Positions 1 through 10,510 of a stretch of DNA of 64,000 bases are shown here, piece after piece. Numbering within the stretch: position 1 is the stretch's first letter; each line of letters opens with the position of its first letter. The stretch comes from Sebastes aleutianus. Its lineage: Eukaryota; Chordata; Actinopteri; Perciformes; Sebastidae. Location: the NCBI GenBank assembly GCA_916700875.1, contig CAKAKS010000278.1, positions 333,501 through 397,500 on the forward strand, given 5' to 3'. The position numbers and the translations under genes are program-made. Under the pieces are notes generated by a model that ran no database searches, was not told the DNA's origin, and saw only the letters and a list, made by a program, of their open reading frames with translations.

Positions 1-1
1 G

Positions 2-2050
2 GCCATTTTAGGTCAGACAGAGCTTCATTCAGTCTCCAGCTCATCAGAGTGTGTTAAACATCAGGGAGAGGTGTGTGGACGTCGGGTTTCTCTGGTGGAG
101 CTTCCTGCCTTGAATGGAAAACCTCAGGAGGCAGTGATGGAGGAATCAATCAGGTGTATTTCCCTCGGTGATCCTGAGGGTGTCCATGCCTTCATCCTGG
201 TCCTACCTGTGGGTCCCCTCACTGATGAAGACAAGGGAGAGTTAAAGGCCATCCAGAACACATTCAGCTCTCCAGTCAATGACTTCACCATGATTCTGTT
301 CACTGTGGAGTCAGATCCTACAGCTCCAGCTGTTGTTAACTTCCTGAAGGAAAACAAGGAGATCCAGGAGCTCTGTCAGAGCTGTGGAGGAAGATATGTT
401 CTCAACATCAAGGACCAGCAGCAGATCCCAGAGCTGTTGAAAGATGTGGACAAAATGAGAGGATCCAGATGCTTCACAATGAAGATGTTTACCACGGCTC
501 ATGTGGAGAAGGATTCAAGGCTCAGAGCTGAACTGAGGGATCTTAAAGAAGAGAGGGGAACTATTGGCAGCATTCAGAACAGAGAGTGTCTAAGGATGGT
601 GCTGATTGGGAAGACTGGCAGCGGGAAGAGTGCAACTGGAAACACCATTCTGGGCAAAAAACATTTTACATCTACTCTCAGTTCAAAGTCGGTGACCAAG
701 TTTTGCCAGAAAGAAACAGGAGAGATTGATGGACGGCCTGTCACTGTGGTCGACACCCCCGGCTTGTTCGACACGACTCTGTCTGATGGCGACGTTCAAC
801 AGGAGCTTGTGAAATGCATCAGCATGTTGTCTCCTGGACCTCATGCGTTCTTACTGGTGCTGCCGCTCGGACGCTTTACAAAAGAGGAGAAAGACTCCGT
901 GGAACTGATCAAGAAATATTTCGGCAAGAATTCAGAAGATTTCATCATCATTATATTCACCAGAGGAGATGAACTGAAAGATACAACAATTGAGAGTTAC
1001 ATAGAACACTCTGATGACTTTTTGAACAAGCTGACACACGACTGTGGAGGAAGATACCAGGTCTTCAATAACAACGATCAAACAGACCGCACACAAGTCA
1101 GAGAGCTGCTGAGGAAGTCCAACACAATGCTACAGAAAAATGGCGGCAACTGCTACACCTCAGAGATGTTCCTGGAGGCCGAGGAAGCCATACAGAAGGA
1201 AGTGGAGAGGATCCTGAAGGAGAAAGAAGAAGAGATGCAGAGACAGAAGGAGGAACTTCAAAGAAAACACGAGGAGGAAATGGAAGCAGTGAAGACACGA
1301 ATGGAACAACAGAAAGCAGAAATTGAACAGGAAAGAGCCAGACAACTCAAAGAAATGGAGGAAAACATCAACAAGGAGAGAAGGAAACAGCAGGAAGCGA
1401 GAGACGAAGAGGACAGGAAGAGGAAAGGGGAAGAAGACATTAAACGACAGGACTGGGAGCAAAAACTGGACAGAGCCTCGGAACAGAGTAAAGAAGAGAT
1501 GAGGAAGCAAAAAGAGGACTGGGAGAAGGAAAGAGAAGAGTGGTGGGACAAACAATATCGAGAGAACGAACAGAGACGACATGACGAGCAAAGAAGACTT
1601 CAAAAATTGCAAGAAGAATACAATCAGGAGATAGAAAAACATGAAAACAGGAGAAAAGAAGAAGATCGAATCAGAAGAGATCAGGAGGAGAAGGAGAAAA
1701 GAGAATTGGAGGAAAACTATAAGAAGAAAATGGAGGAAATGAAGAAGAAATACGAAGAGGAGGCCAGAAAACAAGCTGAAGAATTCAACGAGTTCAGACA
1801 GAAATACACCAAGGACTTCACAGCGCTGCTAGAGAAACACATGGAGGAAATACAGGAACTGAAGCAAAGGCATGTAAGACAAATGGAGGCGACAGAAGAG
1901 GGTCACGACAAACAGTCTAATCTGTTACAAAACCTCTCGAGTCACAAAGAAAAACATCTAAAAGAAGAAATAGAGAGCATGGAGAAAAAGCATGAACGAG
2001 AAATAAATGAACTGAAAGAGAAATACAAAAGCAAGTGTGTCATCCTCTGA
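2..2050 (+). CDS. GIMAP8-like tandem AIG1 GTPase, 5' end outside window
   Basis: The frame is open from base 2 and already inside an AIG1 domain, so the start lies upstream; the in-frame ATG at 137 falls within the domain and is not a credible start. The first domain is only its C-terminal two thirds here, and its G3 position (98-109) reads ELPA instead of DTPG, so it probably does not bind GTP. The second AIG1 domain is complete: P-loop GKTGSGKS at 608-631, DTPG at 752-763, RGDE at 962-973. From about 1185 to 2030 the protein is a Glu/Lys/Arg-rich coiled coil. It ends KSKCVIL at 2048, a CaaX box with X=Leu after a basic stretch, which predicts geranylgeranylation and membrane anchoring. GIMAPs are septin/dynamin-like GTPases of immune cells that assemble on membranes. 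One uninterrupted exon is usual for the main coding part of these genes. Family assignment is secure; the exact member is not. Confidence 0.9.
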   Translation, partial: AILGQTELHSVSSSSECVKHQGEVCGRRVSLVELPALNGKPQEAVMEESIRCISLGDPEGVHAFILVLPVGPLTDEDKGELKAIQNTFSSPVNDFTMILFTVESDPTAPAVVNFLKENKEIQELCQSCGGRYVLNIKDQQQIPELLKDVDKMRGSRCFTMKMFTTAHVEKDSRLRAELRDLKEERGTIGSIQNRECLRMVLIGKTGSGKSATGNTILGKKHFTSTLSSKSVTKFCQKETGEIDGRPVTVVDTPGLFDTTLSDGDVQQELVKCISMLSPGPHAFLLVLPLGRFTKEEKDSVELIKKYFGKNSEDFIIIIFTRGDELKDTTIESYIEHSDDFLNKLTHDCGGRYQVFNNNDQTDRTQVRELLRKSNTMLQKNGGNCYTSEMFLEAEEAIQKEVERILKEKEEEMQRQKEELQRKHEEEMEAVKTRMEQQKAEIEQERARQLKEMEENINKERRKQQEARDEEDRKRKGEEDIKRQDWEQKLDRASEQSKEEMRKQKEDWEKEREEWWDKQYRENEQRRHDEQRRLQKLQEEYNQEIEKHENRRKEEDRIRRDQEEKEKRELEENYKKKMEEMKKKYEEEARKQAEEFNEFRQKYTKDFTALLEKHMEEIQELKQRHVRQMEATEEGHDKQSNLLQNLSSHKEKHLKEEIESMEKKHEREINELKEKYKSKCVIL

Positions 2051-2189
2051 TCTAATGATGTTAGCAGGTGCAACATCATTTGAACATCATGTGGCGATCT
2101 TCCATAATAATGATTTTTCCTCTAATATATAAACACCCCTTGTTCTGCCAATCAGATTCTGGCATTCACCTGAGAAATAAGCCCCCCTT

Positions 2190-2640
2190 CCTTTAAATGG
2201 TTACGTCAAAAAACAAGATGGCTGCACACCGTATCACTCATGGATGTATAAAGAGAACTGGATACAGCGTTGGAGGCGGGGCCCCGTTCATTCCTATGAA
2301 AGTTGCTCAGTGGCGCCTAAATGGTACCCGGATCTTCCGACGATCTTCCGCATCCATTGGGCCCATGGAGCAGGCGCAGTAGCGTCCGCTCTGTCACAGG
2401 GTCAAAGCCGTAACGCTGTCGTCACAGCTCGCTAACTCCGCCTCCCAGCCCTCGCTCCAGCCTCGGTCTGGGTCTCACTCACATGAACGGAGGAAGGGAA
2501 ATAACTCTGGATTCAGCTATTAGTGCGTTTTACAACTTTTAGGACCTAATGAGTAAGGACTATTAGAGTGTTCGCACTGGGGAGTTAATTCACCTCAAAA
2601 CAAATTATCCGCTGAGTTACAAACGTTTCTTTCCCAATGG
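2190..2640 (+). repeat. dispersed non-coding repeat, copy 1
   Basis: This stretch reappears in reverse complement inside intron 3 of both actin genes (about 22,270-22,740 and 47,470-47,930). Shared landmarks are the segment around 2240-2290, the 'cccatggagcaggcgcag' segment near 2360-2380, and the 'aggacctaatgag' segment near 2541. Short open frames at 2197-2435 are fortuitous. Family not recognised; probably a MITE or SINE. Confidence 0.75.
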
Positions 2641-2956
2641 AATCAAGCGACTATCAAGCCGCCCGTCTCCCCCCACGCCGCTACCGGGTGAGCGAGGATC
2701 CCCGGCTCGCGCTGCAGAGCCAGCCAAAAAAACGTTGATGACTGAAAAGGATGAAGAATCTGCAGCGAACCAGTAAATAGTCAAGCGGTCCGTTTCATTA
2801 CTTTGTATTCATGTAATAAATGTACAAATGTCAATTAGATGGTAAAGGGAAACTTTTGTAAATTGTTATCACCTTGAAATAATGTTTAATAATGTTAAAA
2901 TGTAATGCTCTTTATGTAAGAATGTATGTTTTATTTGTTGATGTAAGAGTATAACA

Positions 2957-3467
2957 GAGGCCTGTACTAGGAAGCAGGATTTGGCGTTAGTGAGGTAACT
3001 TCAGGGTTAACCCTTCAGGGTTTTCCGTCATACGACGGATCACTTCTTATCGAGGTAGATCACCATGGTAACTGATGCTGAACAGCTAACCTGCTCCGGA
3101 GCAGGTTATGTTCCAGATAAGAGATCAAATCGTATAAAAGTACCGCCCACAGACCAATCTGGATTAAGTGTTTAACTTCTTCGTATTTGTCTAATATAGT
3201 TTGCTCTTCCTTTGTAAAATGTGTCTCTCTGTCTGTCTGTCTGCTGTCTGTGGACTTGTCCATGTCTGTGATTGGTCAGATGCTGTAAACACCTCCCCGT
3301 TCATGTGAACGCGCTCACAGCCAGACTGAGAAACCCTGGGTTGATTTACTGAGTTGATAACCAGCTTCGTAGGACCGCTCAGCAGGATCTCGTTTGTTAG
3401 GGTTAGTGAAGCCAGATAACGAGAAGATACCCTGGAGATGTTGAACTCACTTCGTAGTACAGGCCTC
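2957..3467. mobile_element. MITE-like element with 18-bp terminal inverted repeats
   Basis: The ends at 2957-2974 and 3450-3467 are inverted copies matching at 17 of 18 positions, beginning gaggcctgtacta. There is no transposase frame. A perfect 20-bp palindrome lies inside at 3088-3107. TIR and size suggest a Harbinger-type non-autonomous element, but I cannot define a clean target duplication. The flanking stretch 3468-3829 shows nothing recognisable. Confidence 0.65.
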
Positions 3468-3829
3468 AGGTCACAGGAACAGAGTTTAGTTAAAGGCACA
3501 ACTGTGGCATTATGGGTAAGAACCAACATGGATGCAAAATAACCTGATTCAGCACATGGTCCATGAAGCGCACACGATAATTGTGTTCCATTGTTTTATA
3601 TCTGTGTATAATAATTGCTAATGTGCCTTGAGATGGCCAATGATGTGATACGTTTTCAATTATTTTGTTTGATTTCATCACATTCTGTTGTTCTAACAGG
3701 CCTGTTTACCAACGGACGTCATGTCTGACAGATGTATACTTAAAAACCTTTATGTCTTTATTTTCTTGTAGTTTTCACGATGTTAGAGAGAGAGAGATCA
3801 AATAAAACTTCAAAAGCCATCTGTATGAT

Positions 3830-4241
3830 GCGTGGTCATTGCGTGGGATTATTGATCATTTTTTGTCAGTTCTCGATAGATAAAAAAAAAAAGGTTAAAT
3901 TTAGCAACAAATCTGTGTAACAAACGGGATCAACCCAAAAATTGCTGCAACAACTTATTAAACATAATAGAGCATGAGGATGATCATCATATACTTCTAT
4001 CATGTTCTAAACCCTTATACACTCACTATTTATTTTAATGAATTAATACTTCCGATTATGACTAGAAGAACTCGACACACTGTGCTGAGCAGCATCTAAT
4101 TATTCTTCAGGTTCTCAGTTTTCAGATGATGTTCACCACTTCTATGTGACATCTACTGTTGACCTGCTATCTCCCCCTGAAGACCCCCTGGAACCCCTAA
4201 AGAAGACTAAAACAGGTCTATTGTGGGTCTCAGAGGGTTAA
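3830..4241. mobile_element. truncated copy of the piggyBac-like TTAA element
   Basis: Sequence from about 3850 to 4241 matches the right part of the larger element at 9640-9962, including the segment beginning gatgatgttcaccacttc near 4125 and the terminus ctcagagggTTAA. The left TIR and internal satellite are absent. Confidence 0.65.
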
Positions 4242-4400
4242 CTTATCTTATCATCCTCTGGAAGTGAAAACTATTCAATGCTAAACAAAATAATGTCTTC
4301 ATGTTTAAAATTGAGGCTTTCTCTCATTTTCAGTGTTTAATTTCTCTGCTTTAAAACAAAAACCTGACATTACTTTATATAATTGAAATAGTCAATAGCT

Positions 4401-4402
4401 CA

Positions 4403-4436
<34 letters not shown>

Positions 4437-5570
4437 CACCTCCTCTTCCTCCTCCTCCTCCTCCTCCTCTTGCTCTCCTCCTCCTCTCCTCCTCTTCCTC
4501 CTCCTCCTCCTTCTCCACCTCCTCTCCTCCTCCTCCTCCTCATCTCCTCCTTCTCCTCCTCTTCTTCCTCCTCCTCCTCTCCTCCTCCTCCTCCTCCTCA
4601 TCTCCTCCTTCTCCTCCTCCTCCTCTCCTCCTCATCTCCTCCTTCTCCTCCTCCTCCTCCTGTCACTGGTGAGCCCTTCTCCTCCTCTTCCTCCCCCTCT
4701 TCCTCCTCCTCTTCCTCCTCCTCTCCTTCTCCCCTTCCTCCTCTTGCTCTCCTCTTCCTCCTCCTCCTCCTTCTCCACCTCCTCTCCTCCTCCTCCTCCT
4801 CATCTCCTCCTTCTCCTCCTCTTCTTCCTCCTCCTCCTCCTCTCCTCCTCATCTCCTCCTTCTCCTCCTCCTCCTCATCTCCTCCTTCTCCTCCTCTTCT
4901 TCCTCCTCCTCATTTCCTCCTCCTCTCCCTCTCCCCTTCCTCCTCCTCTTCCTCCTCCTCCTCCTCATCTCCTCCTTCTCCTCCTCTTCTTCCTCCTCCT
5001 CCTCCTCTCCTCCTCATCTCCTCCTTCTCCTCCTCCTCCTCATCTCCTCCTTCTCCTCCTCTTCTTCCTCCTCCTCATTTCCTCCTCCTCTCCCTCTCCC
5101 CTTCCTCCTCCTCTTCCTCCTCCTCATCTCCTCCTTCTCCTCCTCTTCTTCCTCCTCCTCCTCCTCTCCTCCTTCTCCTCCTCCTCCTCATCTCCTCCTT
5201 CTCCTCCTCTTCTTCCTCCTCCTCCTCCTCTCCTCCTCATCTCCTCCTTCTCCTCCTCCTCCTCATCTCCTCCTTCTCCTCCTCTTCTTCCTCCTCCTCA
5301 TTTCCTCCTCCTCTCCCTCTCCCCTTCCTCCTCCTCTTCCTCCTCCTCCTCCTCATCTCCTCCTTCTCCTCCTCTTCTTCCTCCTCCTCCTCCTCCCCTC
5401 CTCCTCATCTCCTCCTTCTCCTCCTCCTCCTCATCTCCTCCTTCTCCTCCTCTTCTTCCTCCTCCTCCTCCTCATTTCCTCCTCCTCTCCCTCTCCTCCT
5501 CCTCCTCCTCCTCTTCCTCCTCCTTTCACCGGTGAGCCCTCCGCCTCTTCCTCCTCCTCCCGTCGCCGGT
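4401..5570 (+). repeat. 1.15 kb polypyrimidine tract (CTC/TCC-rich)
   Basis: Almost pure pyrimidine on the plus strand, built from CTCCTC, CTTCCT and CATCTCC words. A longer period is visible: the word catttcctcctcc recurs at 4911, 5076, 5299 and 5473. The words gtcactggtgagccc (about 4661) and tcaccggtgagccc (about 5526) interrupt it. Long open frames on both strands encode only Ser/Pro/Leu or Arg/Glu/Gly homopolymers and are not genes. Confidence 0.95.
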
Positions 5571-5574
5571 GATT

Positions 5575-5920
5575 TACCAGGTAACAACAGAACATGGTCT
5601 CACAGCCCCTTCAGCAGCAACAAGCTCCGAACAAATACTGAAATGTGACAAATACAGTTAAGCTAACCGCCGCTAACGTTAGCGTTAGCTTACAGATAAT
5701 AATTAATTAGCTAGTTATAAATAAATAATTAGCTAGTTAACTAATCTATATTAGTCACTAATACTGTGATATAACAAATCACAACAACTCACACACGACT
5801 TACGTGGTCCTGGAATCATTTACAACAGTAATTAAAGCATAAATAAAAACACTAAAAACCGTTTATAGTCTCTGAAATGAACTAATTTTAGTTTGTAACA
5901 GTCGAACACAAACCGCCGGG
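5575..5920. other. AT-rich stretch without a recognised gene
   Basis: Contains a short inverted repeat around 5664-5691 (gctaacgttagcgttagc) and repeated aattagctagtta words. No coding signal. Confidence 0.6.
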
Positions 5921-6033
5921 TGACGTCACAGGTCCGTCACCTGTGACGTCACAGGTCCGTCACCTGCCCCGCGGCTGAGTGAGGGCAGGTGACGTCACAG
6001 GTCCGTCACCTGCCCCGCGGCTGAGTGAGGGCA
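5921..6033. promoter_or_regulatory. GC-rich tandem repeat with three consensus CRE palindromes
   Basis: TGACGTCA, the palindromic CREB/ATF site, occurs at 5921-5928, 5944-5951 and 5990-5997. Spacings are 23 and 46 bp, multiples of one 23-bp step. A roughly 46-bp unit with a CpG-rich ccccgcggctgagtgaggg tail is present twice. It could be a promoter or enhancer core, but no transcript can be assigned next to it. The 6034-6490 flank is AT-rich with nothing recognisable except a possible LINE tail near 6430. Confidence 0.5.
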
Positions 6034-6504
6034 GAGGAGCAGAACATACTAATGTGGTGAAAGATTCAAGCTGGATATTGATTATTAGTGTGATTTCTGA
6101 CGACTTGATAAAGAGAGTATTTCCCATTTATGTTGAAATAAATATGTTTGATGTAATGATATATTTTAGTCAAGATAAAATTAAAAATAAAATGCTGTAT
6201 ATCACACAATTATTTATTATGTTTTCGGAAATTTCATATTCATAAGAAAAACTGTGTCAGGAACCAATAAGCCAACTTTCCTGCATTTTATTAATGACCT
6301 CAAACAATATAGCACCATGTATATAACATAACCTCTGGTATTATTAAATGTATATGGAATTATTTCTGTTTTGTCTTGTTTTTTTTCATTTGTCTATGTA
6401 TCTGTTTGTACCTCTGTTAATGAGAATGTGTTCAATAAAGAAAGCATTATTATTAAAAGAAAAACAGTTGATACAGCCTGTACTACATTACTGAAAGGAT
6501 AAAT

Positions 6505-6812
6505 TATATGGAAGACGGAACCTGCCAAAATAATAATAAATAAATAAGTCATTAAATGTAGCAAAAATAATATAAATAATAAATATAGTCATTAATTAAT
6601 TGATAAAATGTGACATAAATTGATATTCCTGTTTTAATTTGCTTCTTTATTTATTTATTTATCTTTGTGTTAATTCCCTTATTTATTTACTCTTCTGTTT
6701 AATTTTCCATTTTATTTATTTATGTATTCATTTTTATTAATTTTAAAATAAATGTATTTATTTATTTATGCATTTTGCATTTTACATTTAGGCAGGTTCT
6801 GTCCTCCATAAA
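6505..6812. mobile_element. AT-rich TIR element, copy 1
   Basis: The left end (tatatggaagacggaacctgcc) and right end (ggcaggttctgtcctccata) are inverted repeats of about 20 bp with a few mismatches. The interior is AT-rich with ATTT runs and no open frame. MITE-like. Confidence 0.6.
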
Positions 6813-7104
6813 AATAAGCCTAGTTAATGGTAGGTAAAAGTAGATCAGTGACTTTTATTAATTGTAGGAGCTATTTATTTGTTGTTAGTATTTCGTTTTT
6901 CTAATAATAAGTAGTATTGTTTGATTTGTTATTCGAGATGTTTACTTTATTTAAATTGGATTTTTCAAAGTATTTTCTTTTGCTAGTTATTTGTTTAGTT
7001 TAATTATTTTCTTGTTTAGTTGCCTATATTTAGTTTTTTGCTTAATTAGTATTTTCTATTCGCGCCTGTGCCACGTAAACAAAACCCAGTGGGGAAGGAT
7101 AAAG

Positions 7105-7458
7105 TATATGGAGGATGGAAACTGCTAAAATAAAAAATAAATCAATCAACAAATAAATAAATGACTTGATAAATAAATAAATAAATATGTCATTAAATGT
7201 AGCAAAATAATATTAAAAATAAATGTAGCCATTAATTAATTGATAAACTGTGACATAAATTGATATTTCTGTTTTAATTTGCTTCTTTATTTAAATATAT
7301 TTGTATTAATTCCCTTATTTATTGACTCTTTTGTTAAATATACCCTTTTATTTATTTATGTATATATTTTTATAAATTTTTAAATTAAATTATTTATTTT
7401 TGCATTTATTTTTTTTATTTTAATTTTTGAAATTTTGGTAGGTTCTGTCCTCCATAAA
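7105..7458. mobile_element. AT-rich TIR element, copy 2
   Basis: Second copy of the 6505-6812 element, with the same ends (tatatggaggatgg and ggttctgtcctccata). Flanking DNA is also shared (6813-6915 against 7459-7562), so this is a tandem duplication of about 0.6 kb including flanks, not two independent insertions. The following 7563-7935 holds nothing recognised. Confidence 0.65.
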
Positions 7459-7935
7459 AGTAGGCCTATTGATGGTAGGCTAAAGTAGAGCAGTGCCTTT
7501 TATTAATTGTAGTAGCTATTTATTTGTTGTTAGCATTTCATTTGACTAATAATAAGTAGTAGAAGGTGGAAGGTGGCGCCCTCGGCCCCCATTCCACAGA
7601 CACAATAGCTGGCTCTGAAGCATGAATGAAGTGTTTTACTACCTTTTGCAGACATCCAATGAAACAGTTGTGACAATTTCACTCACAGTTTAGAGAAAGT
7701 TCAGAGTGTTTCTGAGCCAAAACGACTGAGAAAAACTGTAAAAAGCTGTCGTTTTAGAGACACTGAGTCTTACTGCAGAACATTATACAAACACAGGTTT
7801 TACATTTCTGAATGAGTTCCTTCTATGCAGCCATTCGTTTCAGCTAATTGCCATGTAAATCAGCCTGCAGAGGCCTGAAACCTGTCAGTCAACAAGCCGT
7901 CATTCACCCTCAGACTGATTCTCCTCTGACAAAGA

Positions 7936-9962
7936 TTAACCCCCTGAGACCAAACCATGTCAAGCTAGCTTGTCATGAATAACGCTCCAAAGTTGGGCTA
8001 AATTTTGGCAAGGAAAAACTGGCATGGCCATTTTCAAAGGGGTCCACTTGACCTCCGACCTCCAGATATGTGAATGTAAATGGGTTCTATGGGTACCCAC
8101 GAGTTAATCACAGCCTCATGAAACTTTACAGCCACAAACTACAGACCTAGAGCATTCAGAGGATGTATGGATCAAACTAGAGACCTAGAGCATTCAGAGG
8201 ATGGATGGATCAAACTAGAGACCTAGAGCATTCAGAGGATGGATGGATCAGACTAGAGACCTAGAGCATTCAGAGGATGGATGGATCAAACTAGAGACCT
8301 AGAGCATTCAGAGGATGGATGGATCAAACTAGAGACCTAGAGCATTCAGAGGATGGATGGATCAGACTAGAGACCTAGAGCATTCAGAGGATGGATGGAT
8401 CAAACTAGAGACCTAGAGCATTCAGAGGATGGAAGGATCAAACTACAGACCTAGAGCATTCAGAGGATGTATGGATCAAACTAGAGACCTAGAGCATTCA
8501 GAGGATGGATGGATCAAACTAGAGACCTAGAGCATTCAGAGGATGGATGGATCAGACTAGAGACCTAGAGCATTCAGAGGATGGATGGATCAAACTAGAG
8601 ACCTAGAGCATTCAGAGGATGGATGGATCAAACTAGAGACCTAGAGCATTCAGAGGATGGATGGATCAAACTAGAGACCTAGAGCATTCAGAGGATGGAT
8701 GGATCAAACTAGAGACCTAGAGCATTCAGAGGATGGATGGATCAAACTAGAGACCTAGAGCATTCAGAGGATGGATGGATCAAACTAGAGACCTAGAGCA
8801 TTCAGAGGATGGATGGATCAGACTAGAGACCTAGAGCATTCAGAGGATGGATGGATCATACTAGAGACCTAGAGCATTCAGAGGATGGATGGATCAGACT
8901 AGAGACCTAGAGCATTCAGAGGATGGATGGATCAAACTAGAGACCTAGAGCATTCAGAGGATGGATGGATCAAACTAGAGACCTAGAGCATTCAGAGGAT
9001 GGATGGATCAAACTAGAGACCTAGAGCATTCAGAGGATGGATGGATCAAACTAGAGACCTAGAGCATTCAGAGGATGGATGGATCAAACTAGAGACCTAG
9101 AGCATTCAGAGGATGGATGGATCAAACTAGAGACCTAGAGCATTCAGAGGATGGATGGATCAGACTAGAGACCTAGAGCATTCAGAGGATGGATGGATCA
9201 AACTAGAGACCTAGAGCATTCAGAGGATGGATGGATCAAACTAGAGACCTAGAGCATTCAGAGGATGGATGGATCAGACTAGAGACCTAGAGCATTCAGA
9301 GGATGGATGGATCAGACTAGAGACCTAGAGCATTCAGAGGATGGATGGATCAAACTAGAGACCTAGAGCATTCAGAGGATGGATGGATCAAACTAGAGAC
9401 CTAGAGCATTCAGAGGATGGATGGATCAGACTAGAGACCTAGAGCATTCAGAGGATGGATGGCTTTCCTAGCTACATTGATCAATAAGGGGGTTTCTGAG
9501 CAGTTTACACAGCACAAGTGCTCGCCATCCAATCACCGAAAAATGCAGAAATCTCCAAATGTCAAAACGTTTTTGATCCCAAATCACAGCATGTCTTTTT
9601 CTATGGTGTTCCTCAAGGTCTAGGTGTCTTAATGTGGTATTTTGAGGGATTATTGATAATTTTTATCAATTCTCCAGTGGTAAAAAATGGTAAAATTTAG
9701 CACCAAATCTGTGTAACAAATGGTGTCTACTTATGAGACATAATAGAGAATGAGGATGACCATCATATACTTCTATCATCATGTTCTAAACCCTGATACA
9801 CTAGAACAACTTGTCACACAGTGTTGAGCTGCATCTCAAATTAATCTTCAGGTTCCAGCCTTCAGATGATGTTCACCACTTCTATGTGACATCTACTGTT
9901 GACCTGCTATCGCCCCCTAAACACCCCCTAGATCTGGTCTATTGTGGATCTCAGAGGGTTAA
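7936..9962. mobile_element. piggyBac-like non-autonomous element with internal satellite
   Basis: TTAA at 7936-7939 is followed by CCCCCTGAGACC. At the right end the inward-reading strand gives TTAA (9959-9962) followed by CCCTCTGAGATCC. TTAA target sites and CCC-starting TIRs are the signature of piggyBac transposition. There is no transposase; 8141-9468 is a minisatellite. The flanking unique parts (7940-8140 and 9470-9958) resemble a widespread perciform repeat. A truncated relative lies at 3830-4241. Confidence 0.7.
8141..9468 (+). repeat. 38-bp minisatellite, 35 copies in perfect register
   Basis: The word acctagagcattcagag starts at 8145 in the first copy and at 9437 in the last, a distance of exactly 34 x 38 bp, so there are 35 copies without a net indel. 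Units differ mainly at one site (caaact, cagact, once catact). Rare variants (gtatgg, ctacag) mark the first and ninth units, which suggests a block duplication of eight units. It lies inside the piggyBac-like element. Confidence 0.95.
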
Positions 9963-10162
9963 AGGCAGACTGAGATGGATTGTGTTCTCTGCTGCAGGTT
10001 TCAAGTCTCTGCACGTTTTAGAAAAAAAGCAGTTTGAGTTTCACAGACGGAGGATTCCCATCCGGCCAGGAAGTTCCTCACCTCTGCGTTCACACCTTTT
10101 TTGGTCTTTGTTGTGCAGTTGCATGTTAATCAGTATCAGGGTGAGTGTGTGTTTGGGTTTGG

Positions 10163-10191
10163 CAGACTGACTGACTGACTGACTGACTGAC
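10163..10191 (+). repeat. (GACT)n microsatellite
   Basis: About seven GACT units. The surrounding 9963-10510 contains no gene that I can support. Confidence 0.85.
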
Positions 10192-10213
10192 ACTCCCCCG
10201 GCTCCCTGCAGGC

Positions 10214-10312
10214 CTGAACCAGCCGGAGAATGTGCACAATGTCGGCGCTGCCTGGCTCCGGGGCAATGATCACAGGTCAGCGTGCCGAGGCAAAACCGGC
10301 ACGCTGGTTCAG
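10214..10312. other. two overlapping inverted repeats
   Basis: ctgaaccagc (10214-10223) pairs with gctggttcag (10303-10312), and cagcgtgccg (10278-10287) pairs with cggcacgctg (10297-10306). The two hairpins share bases 10303-10306 and so compete. Not matched to any microRNA I know. Confidence 0.4.
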
Positions 10313-10510
10313 AGCATCCTGCGCTTCAGTAATCTGCAGCAGGACCACGACGACGTTACAACCGGCATCATTTTTATTGTGAAGAATGACTGAATGGCAG
10401 TATTTTTTCTTTACTTTCAGGTACTTTAAATAATGTACACTCCCTTTTTAGTGCCTCCAAATCCCCAAATCTCCTCCCAGCTCTTTAACATGTCAGGATT
10501 TGGGCGTTGT

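Noticed and set aside
1160..1774. 204-codon minus-strand frame
   Set aside because: Shadow of the GIMAP coiled coil; Phe/Leu-rich antisense of Glu/Lys codons.
4470..5648. 392-codon open frame on the plus strand and long Arg/Glu frames on the minus strand
   Set aside because: Pure low-complexity translation of the polypyrimidine tract.
8141..9468. CRISPR-like array
   Set aside because: Head-to-tail 38-bp units without spacers, in a vertebrate genome: a minisatellite.
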